A stretch of DNA of 64,000 nt from Toxonevra muliebris. Its lineage: Eukaryota > Arthropoda > Insecta > Diptera > Pallopteridae. Positions 11,801 to 26,800 of this stretch are shown here, piece by piece (the stretch's first letter is position 1; every line of letters starts with the position of its first letter). A program made the position numbers and the translations under genes. The stretch is from positions 81,604,019 through 81,668,018 of the forward strand of contig OY829327.1 in the NCBI GenBank assembly GCA_963691655.1, written 5' to 3'. Under the pieces are notes generated by a model. The model did no database searches. It was not told the origin of the DNA and saw only the letters and a program-made list of their open reading frames with translations.

Positions 11801-14800
11801 TCATGGTACCGAAAAGGTTAAAGGTAAGTAGATTAGTTTTATATGAAAATATTGCTCGAATTTGCAACATTTTATGTTCAAAAGAGTGTGAATGTGATAA
11901 CCTAACAAAAATATAAACAAGTGTAGTTATCGTCCTTCGAGACCCCAGACGTTTTATACATTGTAAAGTGGAGTTGAGAGTGTTATTAAGGTTCGAAATC
12001 TATAAAAATTTGCAGCGGAAAATGCAGAGATTTTGAATAAATGATTTTGAAACCTTGAACTCCTTAGATTCCTACAAAAATTGGATAAAACTCAAGTAGT
12101 CACTTGCGGTTTGTCATTTTGATATTCCGAATTTCAAATCGTGTTTCTTGCAGATCAGAGCATTCTTTATACTTTTTTCTGGTCACATCAGTATTCAGAA
12201 ATGTTCAGCAAAATGTTTTAGAAATTTTTATATGCGTAAATGACATTTATGTAAGTTCTGCCTAAGAACTAATGCTTTCATTTTACCATGCTAGTTATAT
12301 GTTATTGTAATACCTAGTAAACAGTTCTAATGGGAAAGCTTGTCTTTATTCATTAGAATTCGTTTTTGTAATGCTAATGCGACTCATCATTAGAATTGAT
12401 ATAATGCCAATGCTGACCGCTTCTCCTTAGAATTGATTTTTCGAAGACTAGTCATAAAACTGGGAGCTTTAAAGTTTGAAACTATTTCTGAATCACTAAA
12501 ACAATGCCAATAGGATGCACGTTACAGTGCTACTGGTTATTAAATACATCCATGGACTGCATTAAATCTACACTTTCAACGCCAGCTTATAAATGTCTTA
12601 CTTTTAGAAAGCTTGATAATGGTCTAGTTTTTGGATTGAATTTTGTACTGAATTTTAGTCTGATATTGGTTTAACTTTCCCGTTTTTGATCTAAATTCTG
12701 GTTTGATTGTAAGTCAGAATTTTGTTTTATTTTAGTTTGAATTTTGATCCGACTTTGGTTTGAGTTTTAATCCATGTTAGGTCTAAATTTTAATTTGCTT
12801 TAAAGCGTTTGCAGACCAGCGTTTGATCTGATTTCTGTTCTAAATTTTGGTTTGCTTTATTTTGTATTTGGCGTCTTTTTAGCCTGAGTTTTAATTTAAC
12901 TATTAGTTTGAGTTGTAGTTAATATTTTCGTCTGAATTGGCTTGATTTTGATACTATTTTGGTCTGAATTTCGGTCCGAAATCGGTCTGAATTTTCTTTT
13001 AAAATTTGGTCTGAATTTATTTGGAATTGTGGTCTAGTTTTTGTTTAATTTAAGTTAAAATTTTTTAATGTAAATATTTGTCAGATACTCCCACTAGTTT
13101 TTGTCTGAATTTTGGGTTACTTTTGTTCAGTATTTGGTGTCCTTTGGCTTAAAGTTTTGTCTAACTATTGGTCTGAGTTGCGGTCTAAATTTTTTTTGAA
13201 TTTTGGAATGAATTTTAAAACTAATTTTGGTTTGGATTCGGTCTGAATTTTGGGTTTTTAGTCTGAGTTTTGACCTGAATTTGATATCATTTTGGTCAAT
13301 TTTTGTTGGAATGTTTGTCCGATTTGTGGTCTGAACATTGTTTTTTTTTTTAACTGGTTGTTGCCCGATACTCGAAAGCGTGTACGGATCTCGTTGAAAT
13401 TTAAAATGTAATGGTTTCTTGGTCAAATTAAGTTATATATTTACATTTTAAGTAATGGGCTTAAAGAACGTATTTAATTTTTCATAAAAATGAAGTGCTT
13501 GGTTAAAGAGTTGTGAGATCGTAAACTCTCCACCAGGCCGATATTAATAGTGATATTGATGCTAAGAGTGATATGAATATATATTTTAAAAATTCGTTTA
13601 AAGTACTATCCAAATAAACTGTTATCTTAATTTAATCGGGGTTTTGTTTCTACCAAAATTGTTTCATCAAAATTTTTTCTCAAAGGAAATTAAAATTTCT
13701 TTCAAATTGTTTTCTCAAAATAGATCATTTAACAATATAAATCCATCACAAAAGTCATAATCAAGATTTTGATCTGAATTTGCTCTCATTTTGATATAAA
13801 TTTTTGATCTGAATTTGGTTCTTTGCTTGGTTTGAACTTCGATCTGAAAAAAGTATTGTATTTGAATTTTAGTTTGAAATTTGGTCGAAATTTCCACCAA
13901 AATTTCGATCCGATTTTAGTTTGAATTTTGGTCTTAGTTTTGTTTTTAATTTTTGACCTGTATAAAATTGTTGTACTAGTTTTTGGTCTAGGTCTGGGTT
14001 TTGGTCGATAGTGAGTCTCATATTTATCTTTTAATTTAGTAAAATCAGGCCCCCCCCAAACCCAAAGCCTAGAACCACCACTGCTTTTGCTTAATAAGGA
14101 AAAAATAAAATTTACACCCTCCTTTTTCTAACATCGGTTCAAAAATTCTAGTTTATGTACAAAACATATAATTCAAATACATCCGGATAATTGAGCTAAT
14201 GTTTAAAATAAACGTTTTCTTTAAAATTAAGCTATTATGCATGAATGTGCACATTTTCTTTTTATTAGTAAAAAGTCTCTCATTATGAACTCAATTTTGC
14301 TGTGCTTAATATAATTTAAAAAATCAATAGACATTAATTTTGTGTGATAATTTTTTGCACATGACAATGAAATTTACTTTGAAGAATTGTAATCAAGCAA
14401 ATAGTCATAAGTGAATTATGTACCTATATATGTATTTAAAAGAAATTTAATGCTTTTACAATAAAGTGAAAATGCTTCAAAATATTTTGAGTATTTTAAA
14501 GCACACAAAAAATATTAAAAAAAAAAAGAAATTCCATGAGATTTCACTGTTTGTTTCAACAAGTTGGGAAAATAATTTACATATGTACAATATATGTGTA
14601 TATTTTATTCAAGGCATTGAAGGCAGTTATTTGCATATGTATGCACAACATACAAATATTTTTTGTGATTGTTTTATTTTATTTATTTTTTGTTATATTT
14701 ATTCAATTTTTATACAATTTCTTTATAATTTTTTTTTTTTTTTTGGTTTTTATTTTATAGTAGCTATTGATATGGGAAATACATTAAGCCACTTGTGGCT

Positions 14801-17800
14801 CAATTGTAAATTTGAATTGAATTGGATTTCATGGAAATCATGATATTATTCAAAGAAAATATACATTGATTATAAAAGAAAATGCCTACATTTACTTGTA
14901 TACAATAAGTATATTATACAAAGTACATACACCTATATATATACATATGTACGTACTTTATATGGCTGCTTGAATGAAAATTAATGTTATGAAAAGGGAA
15001 ATTAAATTGCCAGCTGAATAACAAAAAAAAAAAAAAAAGATTACAAAAATGTTTACATTTTAAATAAATAAATAAACAGGCGATATTAAGCTTATATTTT
15101 ATATACAGTGAGCCACAAAACTGTTCGTAATGTATAACTTTTTTTGAGTCACAATTGCTGATCACAAATTTTGGAAAAACTGGTCATCCAAAAAATATTG
15201 GATTATCTTATAAGTATTGAAGTTTTAAACGAATAAGGTTAACGACAGTGTAAAAAACCGGTTTGAACTTTGAATCCAAAATATGTTTTCCAGTGTTACT
15301 AACAAATTTTTCCCATCTTCATTCTAAGTTCTCAATTCCATCGTTAGGCAATGCTATTCTCTAGGTCTCAAATGGTTCTTCGGAACAGATGGTAATCGGA
15401 TAGTTAAAGTCAAGAGGATACGGTGGATGAACCATAATTTTCATAATTCAGGCTCTCGCCATTTTTAGGAGTGCCTCTCGAGCCAACAAGTATTATCATG
15501 ATGACAATTTTTATTGTTTTAATTACATTTAATTTCTTTAATTTTCAAGTGCTGGCATTTTTTCCTCAATAGGTTTCTTTAATCGTGTTAATTTTTCTCA
15601 GTAAAACTTCATTGTTGATTGTTTAATTTTAAGGAAGCAGCTCATATTGGATAATTCCTTCCACATCACTCCAAACATAAACCAAAACCTTTTCAGGTTG
15701 AAGACCGACTTTTGGAACTGCAAATGTAGTTTGATATCTATCAACCCACTGTCTTTTATGCTGAACTTTCTTAAAAAAAATCCACTTTTCATCTCTCGTA
15801 ACAATCCAACTGAGGACTGATTCTTTTTACAGTCTACACAGACAAGAAGAGCGAATTTCCGCCCTCTGTGGCAAATTCATTTCTAACAATTCATGAAATC
15901 CCAGAAACTGCACCAGTTTTGACACTTTCCTGATAGCTTCTAATTGATGGTGAACGGTTGAGTGGGTGGCCTCATTAGCCTAGTAGTTTTTGTACTGGAC
16001 TGCTATGCAAGGTGGTCGATTTCAATGCGCGGTACAATCAAAAACCACGACAACCAGCTTTGGCTTTTAACGGGCGATGGCAACCTCCAAGAGCAAAAAT
16101 TTCCTCAGAAAAGCTTTTCACTTCGTCGTTCGGACTTGGCACGCAATATAAATGAATGGGAACAGCACGGCCTAGGTCCTCCATGGGCTGTTATGCCATA
16201 AAAGAAAAACGGTTTTGTGAGTGGAATGAAATTGATTCCTCAATAGTTTTTGCATTTTAATTTTATTGATAAGGAGCAATTATTATGGTCTGTGGTACTT
16301 CCAAGACCCCTTCGTGGCCTGAAAATTTCGGATTTCCCAAAAATGTTTTTATTTTATATGCATCTGGATAAATAACTTTCTTCTTATTTATTATTATTTG
16401 TTGATTTTCTAACATTTTTTGTTAAGTTATTGTGCCTTAAAAAATTGTATACCTAGTGAACAATTTTGTGACTCACTGTAAATATGATACACTTTTGTAT
16501 TTTTATATTACTATTTTATTTATTGTTAAAGCCAATTGTTTTGACAAGAAATTGAAATCAACTTTTTCATTCCATGTCAAATGATTTGGAAAATTATTCA
16601 CTTTATGAAATTGCAATATTCAAAGTATTTTATTATTTGAAATGCATTTAGTTGGAATTATCTATACATTTATTAGTGTAACTACATTTTTAATCCAGAA
16701 GATCCAGACGAGCTACTAATATCATATTATATTAATCAATTTAAAGAGCTTGTCGAGTAGGTTAGCCAAAAATAATCAGATTTAAAATCGGTTTAGCCAA
16801 TTCCAAAATATTAGCGTCGGAACTTCTTTAAAATTCACTCATTGTAAAAATCATTGCTTAACCCTTTCAGTACATATTTTTAATCGAGTTCGAAAGATAA
16901 CTTTTGTGTTAAATTTATGATTACCTAAAACTTCTACAACAAATTAAAAAAAGTTGCACTCCTCTGCATATCATTGTTTGTCCTCTATTAAAGGTTGAAA
17001 ATTTAAACTTCTGAAGCTATAGGCAAAAATTGGTTAACACTTTTTCCTCAATTTTTAGATTTTTATATTCTCTTATCTTTCGCAAACATACTTGAAAAGC
17101 AATATTTCCATTTAGCAGTAAATTAAAGAAGTTTTTATTAATAATATAAATATATATAAATATAATAATGCAAACAGATTTGATGGCCAATTTTTGCACA
17201 TAGATTTTTGACTTGACTTCAACGACAAAACTCTTTTAAAAAATAGCATAAGCACTAAATTTCAAATATTTGGCAATCAAAAATCAGCGAGTATATCTAA
17301 CAGAATCGTATATATGTAATGTTATTAGTAAAATTTGTATTGCATCTGTTTTATGCCAGATTAAAGTGATTGTTACCGTATGGTAACAATATACTGAAAG
17401 GGTTAAGCGGGAGTAAATAATAAATGAAAGAGAGAGAGAGAGAGAAGACATGAGTAACAGCATTTCTCAGAATTATCTAACGAATTATCTGCATACACAA
17501 ATAACAAAACAAGCTCCAACGAGTAGTTTGGTTCTCTTTTGATATTTGTTTTTTCATAAAAAGATTTCTTAAGCAAAAAAAATAACCCTAGCTAGCGCCT
17601 AGTTATATTGGTGCTCGGTGTTCGACGAACACAAAACATTTTCTCGCGTGCTCAGTCAAGGTTGTTATATTCAGCTCGTTGCAGAGTTGTTTTTTGTCAA
17701 AACATACTCGTTTGTTTAATACTATTTTGTATGTAATGATACTGTTTTGTAAAATAACTCATTGCCACCCTGAATACTCGGCATGCTCGGTGTACAATAC

Positions 17801-20800
17801 ACTAAGCATATCGTGTTCGGTGTGAGAATGAGTGAAGACTCTCTCTTTGTGTTCGGTGCAACAACAATTTCATGGTGTTCACCGAGCATACTCGCAATAT
17901 AACCACAGCCTTACTTAGTTAGTGATGTGCAGTATCGAGCACTTTTGGCAACCGACTAGCTATAATACTTTGAAAAATAGAATAAAGTAACTGTTCTCAA
18001 TAGAGATACCATCTAGCTCTCAAAAGCTAGATGGTAGCCAATTCAAATGATTTCCCCGGATAAGATTAGTTATGTCTGCAAAACGAAATTTGCCATCGTC
18101 ATTCAATAGGTGGTACACTAAAAAACGATTTTATTCTTCAACTGTGCTGAGGACCTTAGGGATGCATTTTGGGGGTAAACCCTACCGATTTCACATTTTG
18201 ATGATCAAAAAAAATTTAATTTATTAATAAGTTGCGAAATTTGAGAATTCGGTTATTAAAGTAAATTAAGTAAACAGTTCCATTTTTTATAATTTTTGGG
18301 TAGGAATAGTCAGCTAGAAAAAGCTCAGGATTCTCTCTCGTAAAGAAATACAAATATTTAATTTGTTACATGGAGTGAAAAATTCGTTCGAGAAAGGAAC
18401 AAATATTTTCACATGTTCAGAAAAGTTTATCAACAAACAATGAAAAATTCATCACTTTAAACAAGTACGCGATCGCTTTGAAATTGTAAGCACAGTGAAT
18501 CTTTTGTGGAAGACCGAATTTTCATTTCTTGCTCAGCGATATTTTCGCTATGAATTTACTTTGTATGATAAATGTGAAAACGAATTTATTTTTGGTAAGA
18601 ATTTATTAATTTTGATTTTTATTTAGTAATTTTTCGCATATTTTTACATGATTTAAATTTTTCATTAACCCTTTGCAGAATAGTATAGATTGTAGGCAAC
18701 ATACCGTTCAATCGCCTGCCAAATTCACAGAATTGAATTTTTAGCATAATTACAATCTGAAATATTGAACTAATGCAAAAGAAAACAATTAGATGGCACA
18801 ACTTGTCGCAAATTAGTTATTAGACTACAGGCATTTGCGAAAATTGTCGGCCTTCTGCGATTTCAAAAAATAATATAATATTGTTATGCAAGGATTTTTT
18901 GTAATTACCTTGGAAAATTGGAGAGGTATGTAAGTGTTTCAAATTTATTATGTAACTTTATTTTTTATGTTTTATTTTGTATACCATTTTTGCAATTTTT
19001 TCATAATTAGTAAAAAAAAATTAAAAATCCAAAAATAAGTTAATTTTATTTTTTTCTCGAATACAAAAAATTAAATATATCCGTGTTTATGAGTGTTAGA
19101 GGGTTAACAGCTAAAGCCATATAAAAAGAATTTCCTTTATAGTCAAACAAGTACCTTAAACTTCTTTTGTCATAAGCACTTTATATTATCGTCTCATTTT
19201 TAAATAGAAAGTCAAGATTTTGTAAATTCTTTTTAATGCTGACCGCAGATGGGATATCTCAGCAAACTCTGACGTAAATTTAAAGTTTGTGTATGAAATC
19301 AACGCTTAACCGTTCAATGAACTAATCGCTAAGATATTTTGACCACCACTTCCATAAAACAATAAATAGAAACTACCTAACTTAAAAACTACTGTGCTTC
19401 ATACATAAACCTGTGTTTAATTACACTCTTATTAAAGCATTTGCCACCCCCCAATAAATACGGTATTGCATGAACAGGAAATACCCTTCATTTACATTAG
19501 ATTTAAGGAAAACAAGCGAATATTTTTGAATATCAGAAAGAAAAAACCTAAACGAAATACTTAATAAGTTTGGGTTCAGCTGAACGTATAAGGTTAGGTT
19601 GTTAGGATGTTGGGCTGTTCGGATGCCATTTGGTCCATTGTGATAAGCTATAGGCAGAATTGTTTACTCTTGATCCTTCCTAATTACACTAATTTGTACT
19701 TTCGGTGAAGCATAATATGTCTCGGATTTAAGAGGTTGCCAGTTCTGAGAGCCTCTCATACAAAAGTACTCTCAGAGTGTTGTCATTGTAGGGAAGGCTT
19801 TGTCTGCGAGCTTGATTGCCAATGAGACAGTGCCTGGTAAGAATAGAAACTACTTTACTTATGTGGATTTGATCTAGGTTTATGAGTGATTTATTTCGTT
19901 GTCTGACAATATCGCATTTTCCCTCAATGTCTCTATCCCCAAGTACAGATTGTATGCCGATCTGTATTGTAGGGCAGCTTTTGAGTTATTTGCGGATTTG
20001 CATTGGGGGGGCTTACAAATTTGCAGCTTCAGACACTACAGTGATCAGAAAAGCAAAAATATGTCGAAATTCTCCGACGCTCAGAGGTGATTCTATCCCC
20101 AACCCTATCTTGAGCCACGAGAACATATCCCATTACCCGTACTCCACGCTTGAAGAGATGAAATATGTGTGCTGAAGCTGTTACCATAGGATAGTGAGGA
20201 AATGGTGAGATCAATAGATGATAGAAGATATACTTCACTTAGTATTTTGCCACGACCAAGATTAGTGAGGGACCATTTGAGGATCGCATTCAGTCTCGCA
20301 GCCGAAATTGACGCTGAAGTCGTCTCGAATACATAGATCTATTAGAAGAAGATCCAAAATAGTTTACAGCGCCTGTTGAAGGTGTTGTTTTCAGAGCATC
20401 TGTAATTAACATTGAATCTAGTCTCTGTACTTTGTCTAATTCTTTGTGGTGTATCCTCTTTGAGATGGCTATTCACTAAAACTCTACAAACGTACTAATA
20501 CTTATTAAATTTATAATAAATATAACGCTTGGTTTTGCATACTTAGTAAGTATACTTAGTTGTATACTTAGTAAGTAGTCGTTCAAAGGATTGCCACATT
20601 TTTAAATGGTATAAAAGTTAAAAGTCGGCTACTAATTGCTTGATAACACAGCCCCAGAAAAAAAAATGTTTTTTCGAGTCCGGAGGCCAGAACATGTGTA
20701 TTATATGTTTTTAGAGTCGCTGAATCGGAATCGAAGGTCTAAAAAATCCGAGAATACATACATACAACTTGCAAACTACACTGAATGTAGGGTGTCAGAG

Positions 20801-23800
20801 TATAAAATGTCACAACAAGTAAACAAAAAAAAAAAAAAAAAATTCTTTTGATGTTAAATAGAATGGAATGCGTAAAATTTTTCTCTCCTTCTTGTTGTTG
20901 CTCGAACAAACGAAATGTGTGCAACTATTTGCGCTTTTTGTGTGGCAAAAAAAAAAATTAGTAATATTTTCATTTTCTTTAGAAGAAGTAAGGGAAAGTT
21001 ATTTCTGTAGAAAGCATATTTCGCTTTCACATACAATATTTCTTTGAAATATTTTTGTTACACAATAATTTTCAAAGAAGTTTTTTTTTTATTATTTTAT
21101 TATTATTTACGGTTTTGTTCATATTTATTATACTTATATTTATTTCTTACCTGTCTTGTGTTTTCTTTCATTTGTCTTCGGGCAATTTCCAGCAACAGTC
21201 GCTGCCGCAGCACATCTAATGGATTGACAATTGACAATGAGGGTTTATTTCGTTTCTCCAGCATATAATCATCCTGTTCGCGGGAAAAATATAAAAACAA
21301 AATACAAAACCAGGGAAATATAAGTATTTATTTATAATTAATTAAAAATGTAATATTTTAGTGTAAGTAATTAGAAAAAAAAGTAGGTATGTAAAAGTTT
21401 TGTAGTAAATAATTGCAGGAAAAGAAAATGAACAATTGCATGTATTTACTTATATGTAAGTAGGGGAAACTGACAATTTAATATCGGAAATTAAAGTAGG
21501 TTTTATTAAAACAAAGAAAAATTAAAACAGTTGTTGTTTAACAGTATTAAGTTTAAAACAAGATGAAATTGCGTAGTTCGTGTAGAAAAACTTATCGGAT
21601 TTTTCAAAATCCAAGATTTAGGGATTTATACAAAATCTGACGTAATCCGAAGATTCTGTTTTGAAGCCTCGAAAAATTCTTTCGAAAAAACATAAATTTT
21701 TAAAATTTTGTTTTTTTTTTATTATTTAAAGGAAACTTAATTAACTTGTTTCTGGCATTCAGAGATATATGTAAAATAAATTTTTTTTAAGAAACATTTA
21801 TTTAGGGCATATTAACTTTTTTATATTTTAATGTAACTGCAAAAAAGTGTTCCAGAATACAGTACCCTGGCAAGTGTTACGTCCATTGTGCAGTATCCTG
21901 TGTTCCCTTTTGCTAATTTTTAAATTTACTAGATTTATTAATAAACCTGAGCAGATCTTGCGGCGTCCAAGAGCTCAGGTGTTCATCTCTTAAGGGGGGA
22001 TTCTTATGTAAAACGCAAATTCTTAGACGATTTTCGAAATTTTTTAGGAGAGTAATGTATGTGATATCTTTTCAGGGTCATAGGTACTTTTTATTGTATA
22101 ATTGTAGTTTAAGAAAAAATTAAAAATAAAGCAAGCAAAAGATATAGCAAGACATCTTGAAGGTGTCAGGAAGGTAGGAGGAATGCAGCTCGTGGGATTA
22201 TCTGAAAGAGTCTGCAATTTAGGCAATAAATAAAACTCGATGATGAGAAAACAATAATAATTGGCCAATTGGGTATCCTGAGAACTAAAAACTCGATATT
22301 TTTGGACAAAATTTCAAGCTCTGACCCAGCCAAAAACATATTTATTTCAATAATTTTTAGTCCATTAAGCATGAGCATCATAAAACCATGCACCAAATAT
22401 GAGCTTGAACGGTCAATTCAACTCATTGAAGAAAAAGATATACTTGCTTTTTAATGTTTCGGAAAGAGATGAGTCATGCTCACAGGCTCTCATGACGTCA
22501 TATTTGAGAATTGACCAAAATCATTAATAGGTTTCAAACTATAAATAAATGCTATAAAAAAGCACTTTTTCAAGCTCCTACGTTAGAATCCCCCCTTAAC
22601 ACTCCAATGCAAAATATGCTAACTCTGGTTCGACAGAAAACGGGGCAGACACTAAAAAAGTGAACCACCGTCTCTTCACATTTTACTCTGAACCACAAGT
22701 CACACACGAGGCACTAGCTCCCAGGCCAATAATATTCAAATGTTTGACCCAAGAGAAGGGACCAACTGCCTACAGCTCTTTCTGTTAAGTAATAGCAAAA
22801 AGTCTATTAGACGATTCGAGATAACAGGTAACATGATTTTTGTCAGTCTACAACCCCTCAGTTCCTCTCCTCCCATTTACTATTGCGTGTCAAATTGACC
22901 CACTCATTAATGGTGATCATGATGGCTTTAGGCGACTAAGAGGGTACTGGTTCTGGGCCAAAAAAACGAGTTTGTGATTCCTGAAATTCCTGAGATTCTT
23001 GAGTATCTAGAAACCTGAATCAACAGCAGTCTATTATGTTTTCCAACACTATCATGTCTAGATTTACAATGCATAACCAGTTTAGATGTAGTTAGAGGAT
23101 TAAGCAAGGATTTAAGCGCAATCTGACTGTCACTAAATACACAAATGCTCCTTCCTTTCCAACAGCAGCAAGCATCCTAAGTGAAAAGTGAAGGTGTGCT
23201 AAATAATTATCAATGAACACCCTAGAACCTAAACCGTATACTGTTTTAGAGCTGTCAGTGAAAATGCTCTTATAATCAACCTCAGACCCTGATCCCGTTT
23301 TGAAACTAGAATCGTTGGCATTGTATCGGATGGCATTTATAGTGCTGTCAAGAGCAAATCAGTATCTCCAACAATTTCATATTAATTTTTTATTATAGTC
23401 CCGTTTTTGAAAATGAAAAAATAAAACAGTTTTTGTCAAACAATGAAAATTTCAATAGGGGGGTATTGATAGAGATCTAACATATTCCAGCAGATCGCCA
23501 TCTTAGATGCAAAACTTGGTTAGGTTAGGTTGGAGTGGCAGCCTTCTACTTGAAAGCACACTTAAGCACATTTAGGCTCATTGTGATACCACAGTGCGGC
23601 GCGACTCCCCCATTTACGGATTGGAGAACCATGAGGATTCCATAATGAATCTGGCTATGTCCTTAATATTTATGGATGCAAAACTAACCAAGATATACTT
23701 TAAGCCCGTATAAAATATAATTCAGACGAAAACTTTTAAAACGCCTAGACACGTAGTATTTATTTTAAAATCTATCAGAAATTTTTCTTTTTTATGTTAA

Positions 23801-26800
23801 TCTGTATTCTTTATGCCAAAATTCCAATTTTGTTTCCAAAACTTTAACCCTCCGTCAGGCACATGTTTGAATTCGTACCTCAAGAGTCTAGCCAAAACTC
23901 ATATGCATTTTCATGTATTTGTATGTACTGTACTGGGCTTTTGTTAAGCTATTGCTTGGATCGCTGGATTATTAGACCTATTGAGCTTTCTAATCGTGCC
24001 AAGATCGAAACTCCCGAGGGAATTCGCAACATTTCACTAACATTTTTTAATAAATAATAAGTAAGAGAAGATATTCTCTTCTTTTACGGTCTCTTCCATT
24101 GACACTAAGAGGAATTATAAAATTTAAATTCTATAATCAAAGTTTACTACAAATAAATTTTTGTGCATAATTTTATCTTCACTGATGTTTAAGGTTCAAA
24201 CTTAGTACAGTGGCCAAAATCACATAAAATTTTAAAATCTAAATTAATTCTCAACTAAGGAGAAAAAATTGTTCCTAAAAGATTTCTATAAACTTATTTG
24301 CAAACAATATACATATGTATGTAAATATTGTTCCTTCTAGTATATTTTATTTGATTTTAATGAGCTTATTGTATTAAATAGTCGGTGTAAGTGTATTACT
24401 AAAATAGAAAGTAAAAAATAAAAATTAAATTAAATTTTATGCAATTGCCCTCATTAATTTTTACATCAATGATTTTATAATATTGTTTTATTACTGATGT
24501 TGTTGCTGTTCCTGTTTATATTGTGTAAAGTATATATTTCACACGATATCTACATAATACAACAAACAGCCCACCCACACATACACAAACACGTACATAA
24601 CTTAGCTAAGCATTTTCCCCACTATGTATTGTTGTATTTTTCATACGTTCGATGATGATGGTGATGACAAAATGGAAATTTTTGTTTTTTTCCAAATGCT
24701 TCAATAAGCTGCGGTTTATTGTTGAATGATATATACAGAGATACACAAACACTTACACACATGCAAATAATTTGCAGAGGTTTGTATGTGTGTGAATATA
24801 AATTTATGTATATCCCACAGTAAAATTTAAAGTTTATTTTTTTTAATGAATCAAACGATTGCTTCATAAGCGCGTTATTTCATTTTTGGGAATTAGGAGA
24901 TTTACATAAAAACGTAAATATAGAAACACAAAATATGAAATAACAAAATCAAAATAAACGAGATTTCAAATTACAAATGCATTTAGAAAATTATAAAAGA
25001 AACTAGCTCAATTACTGTTGAATCGAACAAAGCAAGTGGTAGGCATAAATCCATCCGAGACAACACTAGGAAAAGAAAACTCGCACACATGAAGCATATA
25101 AAGCTGGATGATGCGGTGATCAGAGTTATATAGGAAAAGAAATATCTAGGAGTAATAACACTAGATCTAAAGCTTCTCTGGAAAAAACACTCATGCAACA
25201 TAGTCAGCAAAGCCATCAAATCTTTCATGATATGCAAAAGTTTAGCAAGAAAAAACGAGTACAGGGGTATATGAGCCGAAAACCAGATATTCTGAGATTA
25301 TGGGAAGAACTACAAACATCTTTCAAGCGGAAGTTCTAGCCATTAGGTAGAAGACAAGTTATTGTCATACAATCAGAGTACTGGACTTCTTTGAAAACCC
25401 TCAAATATAGCCTGGGAATGCTTAGACCTGCTGAATGTATAAGGTAAAACAAACTGAGTAACTGTATTCTGGGTCCCTGGACACACAGAAATGCATGAAA
25501 ATGAAATAGCCGACTACTTAGCAAGGATAGCCGTGATCAAGAATACCATTGACCCCGAACCCTTTCTGAATTTAGGGGCTTACACCATTGAAGAAAAACT
25601 ATGAAGAGATGAAAGGGACAGCCAATTGTTTTATTAGACTGGAATCCCCAATCTTAGGCAATCAAAATTACTAATTGACAAATTCAACCCCAAAAACGCA
25701 TCGGTTATTGCATTCTACAATACTTTCGAACCAAGAAATGTAAATTTTGACTAAAAAAATACAAATATCTCTTAAACTATTCTTCCTTGATATCCTTGAG
25801 TAAAGTGAGAAACAATTTCGTCTTAAGTTCCACTTGAAAATGATTGTCGATTGTCTGTCCAAGATTTCGATAATCGTTCAAAAATTGACACTTCTGGTGC
25901 AGAGATTGAGGAATGCTTCGTTTTAAAGTATGCGTGCAATACAATCTCATATACATTGTGCCGACATGGTGGATGGATTATGTGCTCCGAGGAATTTGGT
26001 TGCAACCAAAACCGCGATCCGATCAACCTTGCTGCCTCCGGTTATATTTTGTATTAACTTCCCGTCGAAATAAGCGATCAATGATTCATCATTATTTAAC
26101 TATAAATGATGCAAACTTTAAAAATTCACAAAACTTAATACTACAAGACAAAGTACTAAGAAATAAACTAAATTGAAAAATTTCTTTGGATTCTCACAAA
26201 CGGATTTCCTGACCCAATCGATGAATAGTGAAGCGTTATATCATATTCCTAAATACGATATGCAAATGCTTCAACAGCCGCTATTAGAATTTCGCATTGC
26301 CTAACGTCTCTATATAAATTGTTTCCGAACTCATGTTTGAGCTAAAATTGATTTTGAGCTTGTTTCAATATCAAGATTCATCGAATTAATATCAGACTCT
26401 GTTGCCATCTAAGCTTTATCTACAATCTAACCTTTTCCAGACATGTACTTGTAATGTTAGAACTAAAAACTACTGTGTTGCTTTGGAAATTCTTTCACAC
26501 TGACCAAACTGAATATGTATGCCTTTCACAGTCTAACAAGTTGAGTCTTGGCCATAGTGAAACATTTACGATGGAAGCGGTAGTTATAGTAGTATATGTA
26601 ACAAGTATTAGTAACAAATAAATATTATAAATACGGATTGTAGCTAGAATTCGAATACAAACAAATAAGCGATAAGAAATGATCATATGGTTTCTTTATT
26701 GTTTATGTTGTTGTCTACAATATTCTAAGTAAACAAACAATATAAAGGATAGGAAATAATTGGAAACATAGGTTTCTTTATTCTAGTTTACTATGTCCTA

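Larger units (their letters stand above)
9660..12530. other. Dh44 intron sequence, mostly featureless
   Basis: Apart from the TTAA element at 11.46-11.82 kb and the related block just before it, I recognise nothing: no long coding frame with family motifs, no tRNA. The small open frames here look random. Confidence 0.5.

Noticed and set aside
13127..13426. 99-codon frame rich in Lys, Gln, Arg and Phe
   Set aside because: It is the translation of the TTTTGGTCTGAATT minisatellite on the opposite strand, not a gene.
23844..24200. Another TTAA element starting TTAACCCTCCGTCAGG at 23844
   Set aside because: The left end looks right, but I found no matching GGG-TTAA right end downstream.
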